Positions 18,918 through 27,851 of a stretch of DNA of 64,000 nucleotides are shown here, piece by piece. Each line of letters starts with the position of its first letter. Position 1 is the stretch's first letter. The position numbers and the translations under genes were made by a program. The notes beneath the pieces were generated by a model. The model was not told where the DNA came from and did not search any database. It worked only from the letters and a program-made list of their open reading frames with translations. The stretch covers positions 609,501-673,500 of the forward strand of contig NZ_CP018319.1 in NCBI RefSeq assembly GCF_001952935.1, read 5' to 3'. This stretch comes from Pseudomonas frederiksbergensis. GTDB lineage: Bacteria; Pseudomonadota; Gammaproteobacteria; Pseudomonadales; Pseudomonadaceae.

Positions 18918-20999
18918 ATGAAGCATTTTTTTCCCAGCACCGCCCTAGCCCTGTTCATTGGTATCGGTCTGCTGCCGATGTCGACCCATTCGTTTGCAGC
19001 CAACAGCTGGGACAAGCTTCAGCCTGATCGTGACGAAGTGATCGCCAGCCTGAACGTCGTCGAGTTGCTAAAGCGCCATCACTACAGCAAGCCGCCGCTC
19101 GATGACGCACGCTCCGTGATCATCTATGACAGCTATCTCAAACTGCTGGATCCGTCGCGCAGCTACTTCATGGCCAGCGATATTGCCGAATTCGACAGGT
19201 GGAAAACCCAGTTTGACGATTTCCTCAAAAGCGGCGACCTGAACGCCGGCTTCACCATCTACAAGCGCTATCTGGACCGCGTCAAGGCGCGTCTGGACTT
19301 CGCCCTTGCCGAGTTGAACAAAGGCGTCGACAAGATCGACTTCAACGCCAAGGAAACCTTGCTGGTCGATCGCAAGGACGCCCCTTGGCTCAAGAACACC
19401 GCAGAACTCGACGATCTGTGGCGCAAACGCGTCAAGGACGAAGTCTTGCGGCAGAAGATCGCGGGCAAGGACTCCAAGCAGATTCAGGAAACCCTGACCA
19501 AGCGCTACAAGAACCAATTGGCGCGCCTGGACCAGACCCGTGCGGAAGATATCTTCCAGGCGTACATCAATACCTTCGCCATGTCCTACGACCCGCACAC
19601 CAACTATCTGTCACCGGATAATGCGGAAAACTTCGACATCAACATGAGCCTGTCCCTCGAGGGCATTGGCGCCGTGTTGCAGAGCGACAACGACCAGGTG
19701 AAAGTAGTGCGTCTGGTGCCTGCCGGCCCGGCCGACAAGACCAAACAGGTCGCACCGGCCGACAAGATCATCGGCGTTGCCCAGGGCAACAAGGAAATGG
19801 TCGACGTGGTCGGCTGGCGCCTGGACGAAGTGGTCAAGTTGATCCGTGGGCCAAAAGGCACCGTAGTGCGCCTGGAAGTGATCCCGGCCAGCAATGCGCC
19901 GAACGACCAGACCAGCAAGATCGTCCCGATTACCCGCGAAGCGGTGAAGCTTGAAGACCAGGCCGTGAAGAAGTCGGTTCTCAACCTGAAACAGGACGGC
20001 AAGGACTACAAGCTCGGCGTCATCGAGATCCCGGCCTTCTACCTGGACTTCAAGGCCTTCCGTGCTGGCGATCCGGATTACAAGAGCACCACTCGCGACG
20101 TCAAGAAACTGCTGACCGAGTTGCAGAAAGACAAGGTCGACGGCGTGGTCATCGATCTGCGCAACAACGGCGGCGGTTCCTTGCAGGAAGCCACCGAGCT
20201 GACCAGTCTGTTCATCGACAAAGGTCCGACCGTTCTCGTGCGTAATGCCGATGGCCGGGTCGATGTGCTGGAAGATGAAAACCCGGGTGCCTTCTACAAA
20301 GGGCCGATGGCGTTGCTGGTCAACCGCTTGTCTGCCTCGGCTTCGGAAATTTTTGCCGGCGCCATGCAGGACTACCACCGCGCGTTGATCATCGGCGGCC
20401 AGACCTTCGGTAAAGGCACCGTGCAAACCATTCAGCCGCTGAACCATGGCGAACTGAAACTGACGCTGGCCAAGTTCTACCGGGTTTCCGGCCAGAGCAC
20501 CCAGCATCAAGGCGTACTGCCGGACATCGATTACCCGTCGATCATCGACACCAAGGAAATCGGTGAAAGCGCACTGCCTGAAGCCATGCCGTGGGACACC
20601 ATCCGCGCGGCCATCAAGCCTGCGGTCGACCCCTTCAAGCCGTACATTTCGCAGCTCAAGTCCGAGCATGACGTACGCTCGGCCAAGGACGCAGAGTTCG
20701 TATTCATCCGCGACAAACTGGCCCTGGCGCAAAAACTGATGACGGAAAAAACCGTCAGCCTTAATGAAGCCGATCGTCGCGCACAGCACGCCGATATCGA
20801 AGCCAAGCAACTTGCCATGGAAAACATCCGTCGCAAGGCCAAGGGTGAAGAACCGCTCAAAGAGCTGAAGAAAGAAGACGAAGACGCGATTGCGGCCGAG
20901 ACAGACAAGACCAAGCCAGAAGACGATGCCTACCTGAGCGAGACCGGGCGGATTCTATTGGACTACCTGAAACTCAATACCGCAGTAGCCAAGCACTAA
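18918..20999 (+). CDS. prc: Carboxy-terminal processing (tail-specific) periplasmic protease
   Basis: A 693-residue S41 protease (Prc/Tsp; AlgO in P. aeruginosa, where it acts on MucA). A signal peptide covers about residues 1-26 (THSFAANS). An N-terminal domain is followed by a PDZ domain, then the catalytic Ser-Lys pair: Ser474 in LSASASE and Lys499 in FGKGTVQ. A DUF3340-type C terminus is present, rich in charged residues. I chose the ATG at 18918 because it opens directly into the signal peptide; an in-frame ATG at 18885 adds eleven residues. Confidence 0.93.
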   Translation: MKHFFPSTALALFIGIGLLPMSTHSFAANSWDKLQPDRDEVIASLNVVELLKRHHYSKPPLDDARSVIIYDSYLKLLDPSRSYFMASDIAEFDRWKTQFDDFLKSGDLNAGFTIYKRYLDRVKARLDFALAELNKGVDKIDFNAKETLLVDRKDAPWLKNTAELDDLWRKRVKDEVLRQKIAGKDSKQIQETLTKRYKNQLARLDQTRAEDIFQAYINTFAMSYDPHTNYLSPDNAENFDINMSLSLEGIGAVLQSDNDQVKVVRLVPAGPADKTKQVAPADKIIGVAQGNKEMVDVVGWRLDEVVKLIRGPKGTVVRLEVIPASNAPNDQTSKIVPITREAVKLEDQAVKKSVLNLKQDGKDYKLGVIEIPAFYLDFKAFRAGDPDYKSTTRDVKKLLTELQKDKVDGVVIDLRNNGGGSLQEATELTSLFIDKGPTVLVRNADGRVDVLEDENPGAFYKGPMALLVNRLSASASEIFAGAMQDYHRALIIGGQTFGKGTVQTIQPLNHGELKLTLAKFYRVSGQSTQHQGVLPDIDYPSIIDTKEIGESALPEAMPWDTIRAAIKPAVDPFKPYISQLKSEHDVRSAKDAEFVFIRDKLALAQKLMTEKTVSLNEADRRAQHADIEAKQLAMENIRRKAKGEEPLKELKKEDEDAIAAETDKTKPEDDAYLSETGRILLDYLKLNTAVAKH

Positions 21000-21084
21000 A
21001 TGGTTACACGCAAGATGATGGCAATTTAATGCTGACGCTCCCCGGAGCGTCATCAAACAGTCATCATTCTGTCGTGAAATAAAG

Positions 21085-21128
21085 GACTGGGAGCCCCTCT
21101 TCATCCAAGAGAGTGCTCCCGGTCCTTT
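21085..21128 (+). terminator. Rho-independent terminator of prc
   Basis: GGACTGGGAGC and GCTCCCGGTCC form a long stem followed by seven T. A smaller hairpin GACGCTC/GAGCGTC precedes it at about 21033-21051. Confidence 0.8.
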
Positions 21129-21148
21129 TTTTATCGCCAGAGAAAGCC

Positions 21149-22939
21149 ATGACCACCACAGAACAGCTGAGTGCCTTGAGTTCCATACTGACTCAAAGCG
21201 GTTTGCACAGCTTGTTCCAGCCGATCATTTCCCTCTCCGAGCGACGTATTGTCGGTTACGAAGCCCTCAGTCGCGGCCCCTCCAACAGTCCGCTGCACTC
21301 TCCCCTCGCGCTGTTCGCCGTTGCCCGTCAGGCAGGCCGGTTGAGCGAGCTGGAAATCGCTTGCCGTCAAAGCGCCTGCCGACATTTCAATGAGCAGCAA
21401 CTACCCGGCAAACTGTTCCTCAACGTTTCCCCTGAATCCCTGCTCGAAGCCGCCCACCAACCCGGGCGCACCCTGCAACTGCTGCAGGATTTCGGTATAC
21501 CGCCAAGTCAGGTGGTAATCGAACTGACCGAACAGACCCCGACCGATGATTTCGAGCTGTTGCAAACCGCTCTGCATCACTATCGAGCGATGGGATTTTC
21601 CATAGCACTGGATGATCTGGGCGCAGGCTATTCGAGTTTGCGACTGTGGTCTGAATTGCGTCCGGACTACGTGAAGATTGATCGACATTTCATCGACGGC
21701 ATTCACCAGGATGCCTTAAAGCGCGAATTTGTCGGCTCGATCCTGCAAATTGCCAAGGCCTCACGGGCACAAGTGATCGCTGAAGGTATCGAGTTGCCAG
21801 AAGAGCTCGCGGTGTTGACCGAGATGGGCGTTGATCTGGTTCAGGGCTATCTGCTCTGCCGCCCTCAAGAACATCCGCCTCGTGATGCCCGAGCCCTGAT
21901 GCCCAAGCGGGAAAGCACTGCGGTGGCGTTGAATGATGAAGTCAGCGACCTTAGCGCTTTGCTTAACGACCAACCCGCAGTGGGTCGCGATACCCCGACC
22001 GCGACAGTGCTGGAAGCCTTTCGCCGCCAGGCCAACCTGAACTCCCTGGCGGTGCTCGACGAGCAAGGCCAGCCCTGTGGCATCGTCCACCGGCATTCGC
22101 TCTCCGATGCACTGCTCAAGCCTTTTGCCACCGACCTGTTCGCCCGCAAACCGATCAGCCGCTTAATGAGTGATGACTTCCTCGCCGTTGAGATGAGTCA
22201 GTCGTTGCAACAAGTGAGTCGCCTGATCACCAGCCGCGCGCGACAGCGCATCGAAGAAGACTTCATCATCACCCTCAACGGTGGTTACCTGGGACTGGGC
22301 CGGGTGATCGACGTACTCAAGCTGATTACCGAACTGAAGATCCAGCAAGCCCGTTACGCCAACCCGCTGACCCTGCTGCCGGGCAACGTGCCGATCCAGC
22401 AATGCCTGTCGCGAGTGCTGCAACAGCAACGGGAGTCGGTGATCTGCTACGTCGACATCGACAGTTTCAAACCCTTCAACGACATCTATGGCTACGGCCG
22501 TGGCGACGAAGTCCTGCTGTGCCTGGCGCAATGCCTGAATGATCGCGTCGACCCTTCCCGCGACTTTGTCGGCCATATCGGCGGCGATGACTTCCTGCTT
22601 GTACTGGGCCCGGAAGACTGGCGCAAACGCTTGAACCAGTTACTGGACGACTTCCAGAGCCAATGCCGACGCTTTTATCGCAGTGAACACCTGGAGGCCG
22701 GCTGCTTCATCGCGCCAAACCGTCAGGGTGTGCGCCAGGAGTTTGCGTTGTTGTCACTGTCGATTGGCGTGGTGCATTTACATCCACAGGCCTGTGGACA
22801 ACTCGATGCCAGCCAGTTGGCGGAGATGGCATCGCAGGCCAAGCATCACGCGAAGAATGTGCCGGGCTATAGCGTGCATGTGATCGATAGTCTGGCGGTG
22901 CCAGCAGCCGAAGAAGAATTGCTCGTCGGGCAGCGGTGA
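21149..22939 (+). CDS. EAL-CBS-GGDEF c-di-GMP protein
   Basis: A 596-residue cytoplasmic protein. The N-terminal EAL phosphodiesterase domain (about 10-250) has EALSRG at Glu38, NVSPESL, ELTEQTP and DDLGAGYSSL, so catalysis looks possible. Two CBS repeats follow (about 275-400), then a GGDEF domain in which the signature is GGDDF near residue 478, one conservative change from canonical. I chose the ATG at 21149; the frame upstream lies within the prc terminator. The gene follows prc, as I recall for PA3257-PA3258 in P. aeruginosa. Confidence 0.9.
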   Translation: MTTTEQLSALSSILTQSGLHSLFQPIISLSERRIVGYEALSRGPSNSPLHSPLALFAVARQAGRLSELEIACRQSACRHFNEQQLPGKLFLNVSPESLLEAAHQPGRTLQLLQDFGIPPSQVVIELTEQTPTDDFELLQTALHHYRAMGFSIALDDLGAGYSSLRLWSELRPDYVKIDRHFIDGIHQDALKREFVGSILQIAKASRAQVIAEGIELPEELAVLTEMGVDLVQGYLLCRPQEHPPRDARALMPKRESTAVALNDEVSDLSALLNDQPAVGRDTPTATVLEAFRRQANLNSLAVLDEQGQPCGIVHRHSLSDALLKPFATDLFARKPISRLMSDDFLAVEMSQSLQQVSRLITSRARQRIEEDFIITLNGGYLGLGRVIDVLKLITELKIQQARYANPLTLLPGNVPIQQCLSRVLQQQRESVICYVDIDSFKPFNDIYGYGRGDEVLLCLAQCLNDRVDPSRDFVGHIGGDDFLLVLGPEDWRKRLNQLLDDFQSQCRRFYRSEHLEAGCFIAPNRQGVRQEFALLSLSIGVVHLHPQACGQLDASQLAEMASQAKHHAKNVPGYSVHVIDSLAVPAAEEELLVGQR

Positions 22940-22950
22940 TCGGTCTGACG

Positions 22951-23050
22951 CCTTCGCGAGCAAGTCGAATCGTCGCACCGCCGCTCCCACGATTCAATCC
23001 CATTTCTTCTGGAGGAACTCGGTGAAATGTGGGAGCGGGCTTGCTCGCGA
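22951..23050. repeat. REP-type doublet with one diverged arm
   Basis: The right arm GTGGGAGCGGGCTTGCTCGCGAA is intact. The left arm (CTTCGCGAGCAAG then GCTCCCAC) is interrupted by about 14 unrelated bases, suggesting decay. Confidence 0.65.
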
Positions 23051-23069
23051 AAACGCCAGTTCTGCCAAC

Positions 23070-23489
23070 TCAGATCGAGGGCGGTGCCTCGGAACCGCGA
23101 GCCGCCAACTCTTTCAGTTTAAGCTCCGCCAACGGATGCCCTGCTTTGGCGGCGATCTCCCAAAACCGCGCAGCTTCAACCGCGTCCGGCGCCTTGCTCG
23201 GCGTTCCCGCCAGGCTGATCACACCCACCTGATACGCTGCTTTGCCATCCCCCGCCAACGCCGCCAGGCGCAGCAATCGAACACCTTCCTCACGAGCCCC
23301 AAGGCCCACGCCGCGAAAGGTCAGGATGTGGCCATAGAAGCTCTGGGCACCAACATCCCCCAGGTTCGCCATGCGTGCGAACTGACCTTCGAGCCAGCTC
23401 CAGCCACGCGGCTGACGCACAAACCATGACCAGTGAAACAAGCGGCGAGCCAGCCAGTAGCTGGCCCGCGCCTTGAGTTTTAAAAACAC
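23070..23489 (-). CDS. Sel1/TPR-like repeat protein
   Basis: A 139-residue helical protein with Sel1-like repeats (GDVGAQSFYGHI, GDGKAAYQVGVI, GHPLAELKLKEL). A basic amphipathic N terminus without a clear signal peptide precedes them. The start is a GTG at 23489 with GGAGG five bases upstream. It directly follows the stop of the 123-residue gene and is the last of a three-gene operon. Its function is unknown; Sel1 repeats usually mediate protein contacts. Confidence 0.75.
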   Translation of the reverse strand: MFLKLKARASYWLARRLFHWSWFVRQPRGWSWLEGQFARMANLGDVGAQSFYGHILTFRGVGLGAREEGVRLLRLAALAGDGKAAYQVGVISLAGTPSKAPDAVEAARFWEIAAKAGHPLAELKLKELAARGSEAPPSI

Positions 23490-23861
23490 TCAGGCCTCCG
23501 CCGATTCCGGGTACTCGTATTCGAACACCCGCACCACTTCCGAGGCATGCCAGGACGCAGCGGCCACCCCATCGGACGGCCCGGAGAAACGCCCCAGACG
23601 CTCGACACATTCAAAGAATCCGGTGCGCGGCAGGCGGCTGGCGCCCTGGCTGATCACCAGCGAACTGCGCAATGGCTGCTCGGCCTTGGCGTCCAGCGCG
23701 GCCAGGTGCTCAAGGGCGGCGGTCAAGGTTTGCATGGCCGGTGTGGGTAATTGCAAACGTTCAAGTAACGCCCGGTATGTCAGAAGATGACGCTGGCGCC
23801 GTGCCTGATCCAGTTCGCCTAGCAACCCGTCCCAATGTTGACGACTGATGCGTACGCTCAC
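23490..23861 (-). CDS. Unknown 123-residue protein, HTH operon member
   Basis: I do not recognise the family. The N-terminal half is helical and charged (HWDGLLGELDQARRQRHLLTYR) and is followed by a segment SSLVISQGASRLPRTGFFE and an acidic C terminus. There is no signal peptide or TM segment. The start is a GTG overlapping the stop of the upstream HTH gene (GTGA), and its own stop abuts the Sel1 gene, so all three are tightly coupled. Coupling to an HTH protein suggests a partner or regulated product; nothing in sequence identifies a toxin. Confidence 0.7.
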   Translation of the reverse strand: MSVRISRQHWDGLLGELDQARRQRHLLTYRALLERLQLPTPAMQTLTAALEHLAALDAKAEQPLRSSLVISQGASRLPRTGFFECVERLGRFSGPSDGVAAASWHASEVVRVFEYEYPESAEA

Positions 23862-24199
23862 GATTCATCCCTCCACCCTGGCACCGTCAATTCCCAGGCC
23901 AGGCTGCGGCGAATCGCAGCGTCGGGTAGACGCTCGCCACTTTCGATCAAGGCCAGATAAGACGGGCTGATGCCTACCGTGCGGGCCAACGCCTCGATGG
24001 CGATGCCCTTCCCTTCGCGCAAACTGCGTAATTGATCCAGCCCCGGAAGAATCTGGTCTGGTGTTGCCGCCGGACGCTCTGGGGCGACCCGAGGCGGTTG
24101 TTCATTGATGCCTGCTGCTTTCAGTAGAGCCTGATACTGAGCCCATGGAAGAACCGCATACTCGGGCTCTCCTTCGCGTGTAATTATCTGAATATCCAT
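23858..24199 (-). CDS. XRE-family HTH protein (antitoxin-like)
   Basis: A 113-residue protein. The N-terminal part (MDIQIITREGEPEYAVLP) resembles the short N-terminal module seen on many HTH antitoxins, and the C-terminal half is a Cro/CI-type HTH (about 60-105; IEALARTVGISPSYLALIE). I chose the ATG at 24199 with GGGGTAG upstream. It heads a three-gene operon with overlapping starts. A toxin-antitoxin role is possible but not supported by a recognised toxin. Confidence 0.8.
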   Translation of the reverse strand: MDIQIITREGEPEYAVLPWAQYQALLKAAGINEQPPRVAPERPAATPDQILPGLDQLRSLREGKGIAIEALARTVGISPSYLALIESGERLPDAAIRRSLAWELTVPGWRDES

Positions 24200-24308
24200 G
24201 ACTACCCCGTAGGACAACAACACTTAGCGAGTCGGCACTTTTCCCTAGAAGTGTAATCCTAACAGCGGCCAAGGTCGCGGGGGTATCAATGGATGAGACT
24301 GAATCAGT

Positions 24309-24764
24309 TCAGTTTTTTTTCGGACCCTGAAGTTGAAGTTGTTCGGGTGTATCGGGCAGGCGTTCGACCACCGCAAGCTTTTCCGGTAACTGACGCTTGC
24401 GCCAGGCGCGGAAGGCGTTGAGTTCATCGTCGAGAACCTTCATCAGCCAAGCCAGCACGGCGATGTCATCGAGCATGCCGAACACTGGAATGAAGTCCGG
24501 CAAGGCATCCAGCGGACTGAGGAAATACATCAGGCCTGCCACCACCGATATCAGCGCTTTGGGGCTGATGGACCGATACTCGCCGCGCCAGTAAGCCAGG
24601 CAGAGTGCCTGCAGCAGGCGTAGATCATCCTTGATCTTGCCCAGCCGATTACCTTGGCTGGCACCTTTGCTGGCTACGGCGAAGAGCAAGGTCGGCAAAC
24701 GTCCGCGCGCGAGCAGGCGTCCAGCCAGAGGCAGGAAACGAGCGAAATTCCAGGGCGTTTTCAT
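24309..24764 (-). CDS. DUF1232 (YkvA-like) small membrane protein
   Basis: A 151-residue protein with a DUF1232 core around a hydrophobic segment, SVVAGLMYFLSPLDALPDFIP, and the following GMLDDIAVLAWLMKVL. A GGGAG ribosome-binding site lies five bases before the ATG at 24764; the adjacent ATG at 24767 is also possible. Function of the family is unknown. Two perfect inverted DnaA boxes lie 20-42 bases upstream. Confidence 0.8.
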   Translation of the reverse strand: MKTPWNFARFLPLAGRLLARGRLPTLLFAVASKGASQGNRLGKIKDDLRLLQALCLAYWRGEYRSISPKALISVVAGLMYFLSPLDALPDFIPVFGMLDDIAVLAWLMKVLDDELNAFRAWRKRQLPEKLAVVERLPDTPEQLQLQGPKKN

Positions 24765-24783
24765 CATTTCTCCCGCTGAAATG

Positions 24784-24806
24784 TTATCCACACAAATTGT
24801 GGATAA
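24784..24806. promoter_or_regulatory. Pair of perfect inverted DnaA boxes
   Basis: TTATCCACA (24784-24792) and its exact complement TGTGGATAA (24798-24806) are separated by five bases. Both match the stringent DnaA box. They lie in the 5' region of the DUF1232 gene, 20-42 bases before its start. Confidence 0.7.
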
Positions 24807-24840
24807 CCTTGTGAACAGAGCTGCATTTCATGGCTGAAAG

Positions 24841-24880
24841 CCCCGATTCATAAGGGCCTGACTCAGATCGGGCGTTTTTT
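24841..24880 (+). terminator. Hairpin with T tract, plus-strand polarity
   Basis: GCCCCGAT and ATCGGGC pair across about 22 bases, followed by GTTTTTT. No plus-strand gene precedes it, so it may block antisense transcription or be fortuitous. Confidence 0.45.
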
Positions 24881-25009
24881 ACTCACATAAAAAAACCCAA
24901 GATTTCATTGACTTGGCGCTTTGGCGCGGCTAGCGCGGGCGCCCTCAATGGCTAAGACTCCAGCCTATAGCATCCGTTCGCTTTGTTTACCTTCGCCGAA
25001 CGCCAGATG

Positions 25010-25045
25010 CAACAACGCCCCGCATAAGCGAGGCGTTGTTTTTAA
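25010..25045 (-). terminator. Probable terminator after the FKBP gene
   Basis: ACAACGCC and GGCGTTGT form a stem with a 12-base loop just after the FKBP stop. Reading leftward the T tract is weak (GTTGTTGC); reading rightward it is followed by TTTTT. Confidence 0.55.
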
Positions 25046-25056
25046 AGCAGACGCTG

Positions 25057-25773
25057 TTACTTGGCAGGAGCGTCTTGTTTTGCCGGATCCTTGATTGCCA
25101 GCAGTTCCAGGTCGAATACCAGCACCGAATTGGCTGGAATCGCCGGGCTTGGGCTTTGGGCGCCGTAAGCCAGTTCGCTAGGGATGTACAGTTTGTACTT
25201 CTCGCCAACGTGCATCAGTTGCAGGCCTTCGACCCAACCCGGAATCACACCGCTGACCGGCAGATCGATCGGGCTGCCACGTTCGACGGAACTGTCGAAA
25301 ACAGTGCCATTGGTCAGGGTGCCGGTGTAGTGAACGGTCACTACGTCAGTCGGCTTAGGCTGTGCGCCATCGGCTTTCTTGACCACTTCGTACTGCAGGC
25401 CCGAAGCGGTGGTGGTTACACCGGCTTTCTTGGCGTTGTCTTCGAGGAATTTCTTGCCAGCAGCTGCCGACTCTTCGCTCATTTTGGCCATACGCTCTTC
25501 GGCACGCTTTTGCAGTGCTGCGAAGGCTTCGACCAATTCATCGTCCTTCAGCTTCTGTTCTTTCTTGCCGACGGCATCTTCGATGCCTTGGGCTACGGCT
25601 TTGGAGTCCAGATCATCCATGCCTTCCTGAGCCAGGCTCTTGCCCATGTTCAGGCCAATCCCGTAGGAAGCTTTTTGCGCCGGGGTTTTCAGCTCTACGC
25701 TGGTCTGCGAATCACAACCCGCAAGTACCAGGCCAACCAGGGCCACCGCCGCCGCCAACCGATGCTGTTTCAT
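25057..25773 (-). CDS. FKBP-type peptidyl-prolyl isomerase, lipoprotein
   Basis: A 238-residue FkpA/Mip-like isomerase. The signal peptide ends in the lipobox LAGC (Cys20), so it is lipid-anchored, presumably to the outer membrane on the periplasmic side. A helical dimerisation domain (about 30-125) precedes the FKBP domain (about 135-228), with VTVHYTGTLTNGTVFDSS, GVIPGWVEGLQLM and IPSELAYG all conserved. It assists folding of envelope proteins. Confidence 0.9.
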   Translation of the reverse strand: MKQHRLAAAVALVGLVLAGCDSQTSVELKTPAQKASYGIGLNMGKSLAQEGMDDLDSKAVAQGIEDAVGKKEQKLKDDELVEAFAALQKRAEERMAKMSEESAAAGKKFLEDNAKKAGVTTTASGLQYEVVKKADGAQPKPTDVVTVHYTGTLTNGTVFDSSVERGSPIDLPVSGVIPGWVEGLQLMHVGEKYKLYIPSELAYGAQSPSPAIPANSVLVFDLELLAIKDPAKQDAPAK

Positions 25774-26033
25774 GCTATTTCCTTGTTCATGCGCCTAAAG
25801 GGCAATCGAGTAAAGCCGCGAGCTTATCAGGCCGCCACGACCAATGGCTACCGGCATGAGAGCAGGAAACTTCTGATAAGTTCAGGTGTTTTAACGCATT
25901 TCGGGGAATGGACCGATGAAGCTTCTGTCATCTTGAGCTCACAAGGACCGATAGCAGAACCCCGGCATCTGGCGTAATGGCCTCTTGCCGCACTTCAGCT
26001 GCTGAGGCATAAGGGAGCTTCAAATCAACAAGG

Positions 26034-27851
26034 ATGTTCATCTTGCGCCTCTTCTTTCGCTTGCTGGTTCTGTTCGCAGTCCTGCTGGGGCTGGGCCTCG
26101 CTGTGGCTCTGTACTACGTCGCCAATCCGAAACTGCCAGTCTGGTCTCCCGTGGAGCAAGTGCATTACCTGGAACAATGGAGCGCCAGCGATCGCGAGAC
26201 TTACTACTTCACACCCCAGGGCACTCAGGTCAAAGGCTTGCGCTATGACTGGTTCAAGGCCCTCGAATTACCGTTCTCGCAACAGCGATTCGCCGCCCCC
26301 GAATACCTCGCCCGCTTTGGTTTTCTGGTCGACCCCAGCCAGAAACCCACACTGAACAACCCCGGCAATCTGCCCGTAGGTTTTGCCCGTCATAAGAACC
26401 CTGGAAGCCAGGACGAGTTTCTGGACATTACCTGCGCCGCCTGCCACACCGGGGAACTGCGCTTTAACGGTCAGGCTGTGCGCATCGATGGCGGTTCGGC
26501 GCAGCACGTTCTGCCCTCCAGCGTTCCCACGTTGCGCGGCGGCAGTTTCGGACAAGCGCTGGTAGCGAGTCTGACGTCGACTTACTACAACCCATGGAAA
26601 TTCGAACGTTTCGCACGCAACGTATTGGGCCAGGACTACGATGCCCGGCATCAACAACTGCGCAAGGACTTCAAAGTCTCTCTCGACACCTTCTTGAAAG
26701 TGGCCTGGAACGACACCCATCGCGGGCTCTATCCCACCGAAGAAGGCCCCGGTCGCACCGACGCTTTCGGGCGCATTGCCAACGCCAGTTTCGGCGATGC
26801 GATTTCCCCCGCCAACTACCGTGTGGCCAACGCTCCGGTCGACTATCCGCAACTGTGGGACATGTGGACCTTCGACTGGGTGCAGTGGAACGGTTCGGCG
26901 CAGCAACCGATGGCCCGTAACATCGGCGAGGCCCTGGGAGTGGGCGCCACGCTGAGTTTCTTCGACGCTGACGGCCAGCCGCTTAAAGGAGACGACCGTT
27001 ATCCGTCCAGTGTCCGCTTGCGCGATCTGCACCTGATCGAACAAACCCTGCAGCGGCTCAAACCACCAGCCTGGCCGGAAGCACTGCTGGGCGCCATCGA
27101 CAAAACCCAGGCCGCAAAAGGTCGTGAGTTATTCACCGAGAACTGCGCCGGCTGCCATGTACCTCGAACGGTCCAAAGTGACGGGCGCTGGGTGCAACAT
27201 TTGAAAATGCTGCCCGTGGAGTTCATCGGCACCGACCCGGGTGCGGCCAATAACATCGCCGACCATCGCTTCGACCTCACCGCCTTGCAATGGGACCCGG
27301 CAGAGTTGGCGCAGCTAGGTGTTCAGTTGCAGCCGACGCCCACTGAATCGCTGGATTTGAGCAAGCTCTCATCGGCTAAGGGGTTGGCCTACGTCACCGC
27401 TTTCGTCGGAAACCGGGCCTACCGTGACGCAAACATTCCTGCGGCCGAACGACCGGACATGGATGGTTTCGGCCTGCCGATTGGCGTGCGCGAATTGCGC
27501 GCCTACAAGGCGCGACCATTGGCGGGAGTCTGGGCAACCGCACCGTTTCTGCATAACGGTTCGGTGCCGAGCCTTTATCAGTTGCTCTCACCCCAGGATG
27601 AACGCGCAACCACCTTCTACAAAGGCACTTTCGAGTACGACCCCCGGCACCTCGGCTATCGCACCGAGGCCTTCACCAATGGCTTCATGTTCGACACACG
27701 CATCACCGGCAATCACAACAGTGGCCACGAATTCCGCGCAGGCAAGCGTGGTAACGGCGTCATCGGTCGCCTGCTGCAACCAGAAGAGCGCTGGGCGCTG
27801 CTGGAGTATCTGAAAGTGTTGGGCGGCCCATTAGAGGCACAATTGCCATGA
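26034..27851 (+). CDS. Membrane-anchored di-heme c-type cytochrome (cytochrome c peroxidase/RoxA-like)
   Basis: A 605-residue protein with a single N-terminal TM anchor (about 4-26) and a periplasmic body. Two haem c motifs are seen, CAACH at Cys134 and CAGCH at Cys371. The second sits in a C-terminal half resembling di-heme cytochrome c peroxidase, including the ATAPFLHNGSVPSLYQLL block found in this superfamily. The length fits the large di-heme group that includes the rubber oxygenases RoxA/RoxB better than classical 320-residue peroxidases. The stop overlaps the catalase-like gene (ATGA). Substrate is unknown. Confidence 0.85.
   Translation: MFILRLFFRLLVLFAVLLGLGLAVALYYVANPKLPVWSPVEQVHYLEQWSASDRETYYFTPQGTQVKGLRYDWFKALELPFSQQRFAAPEYLARFGFLVDPSQKPTLNNPGNLPVGFARHKNPGSQDEFLDITCAACHTGELRFNGQAVRIDGGSAQHVLPSSVPTLRGGSFGQALVASLTSTYYNPWKFERFARNVLGQDYDARHQQLRKDFKVSLDTFLKVAWNDTHRGLYPTEEGPGRTDAFGRIANASFGDAISPANYRVANAPVDYPQLWDMWTFDWVQWNGSAQQPMARNIGEALGVGATLSFFDADGQPLKGDDRYPSSVRLRDLHLIEQTLQRLKPPAWPEALLGAIDKTQAAKGRELFTENCAGCHVPRTVQSDGRWVQHLKMLPVEFIGTDPGAANNIADHRFDLTALQWDPAELAQLGVQLQPTPTESLDLSKLSSAKGLAYVTAFVGNRAYRDANIPAAERPDMDGFGLPIGVRELRAYKARPLAGVWATAPFLHNGSVPSLYQLLSPQDERATTFYKGTFEYDPRHLGYRTEAFTNGFMFDTRITGNHNSGHEFRAGKRGNGVIGRLLQPEERWALLEYLKVLGGPLEAQLP

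Noticed and set aside
23858..24199. Confident type II toxin-antitoxin assignment
   Set aside because: The HTH protein looks antitoxin-like, but neither partner resembles a known toxin fold.
24784..24806. Replication origin
   Set aside because: Only two DnaA boxes, no dnaA/dnaN/rnpA neighbourhood and no AT-rich unwinding element.
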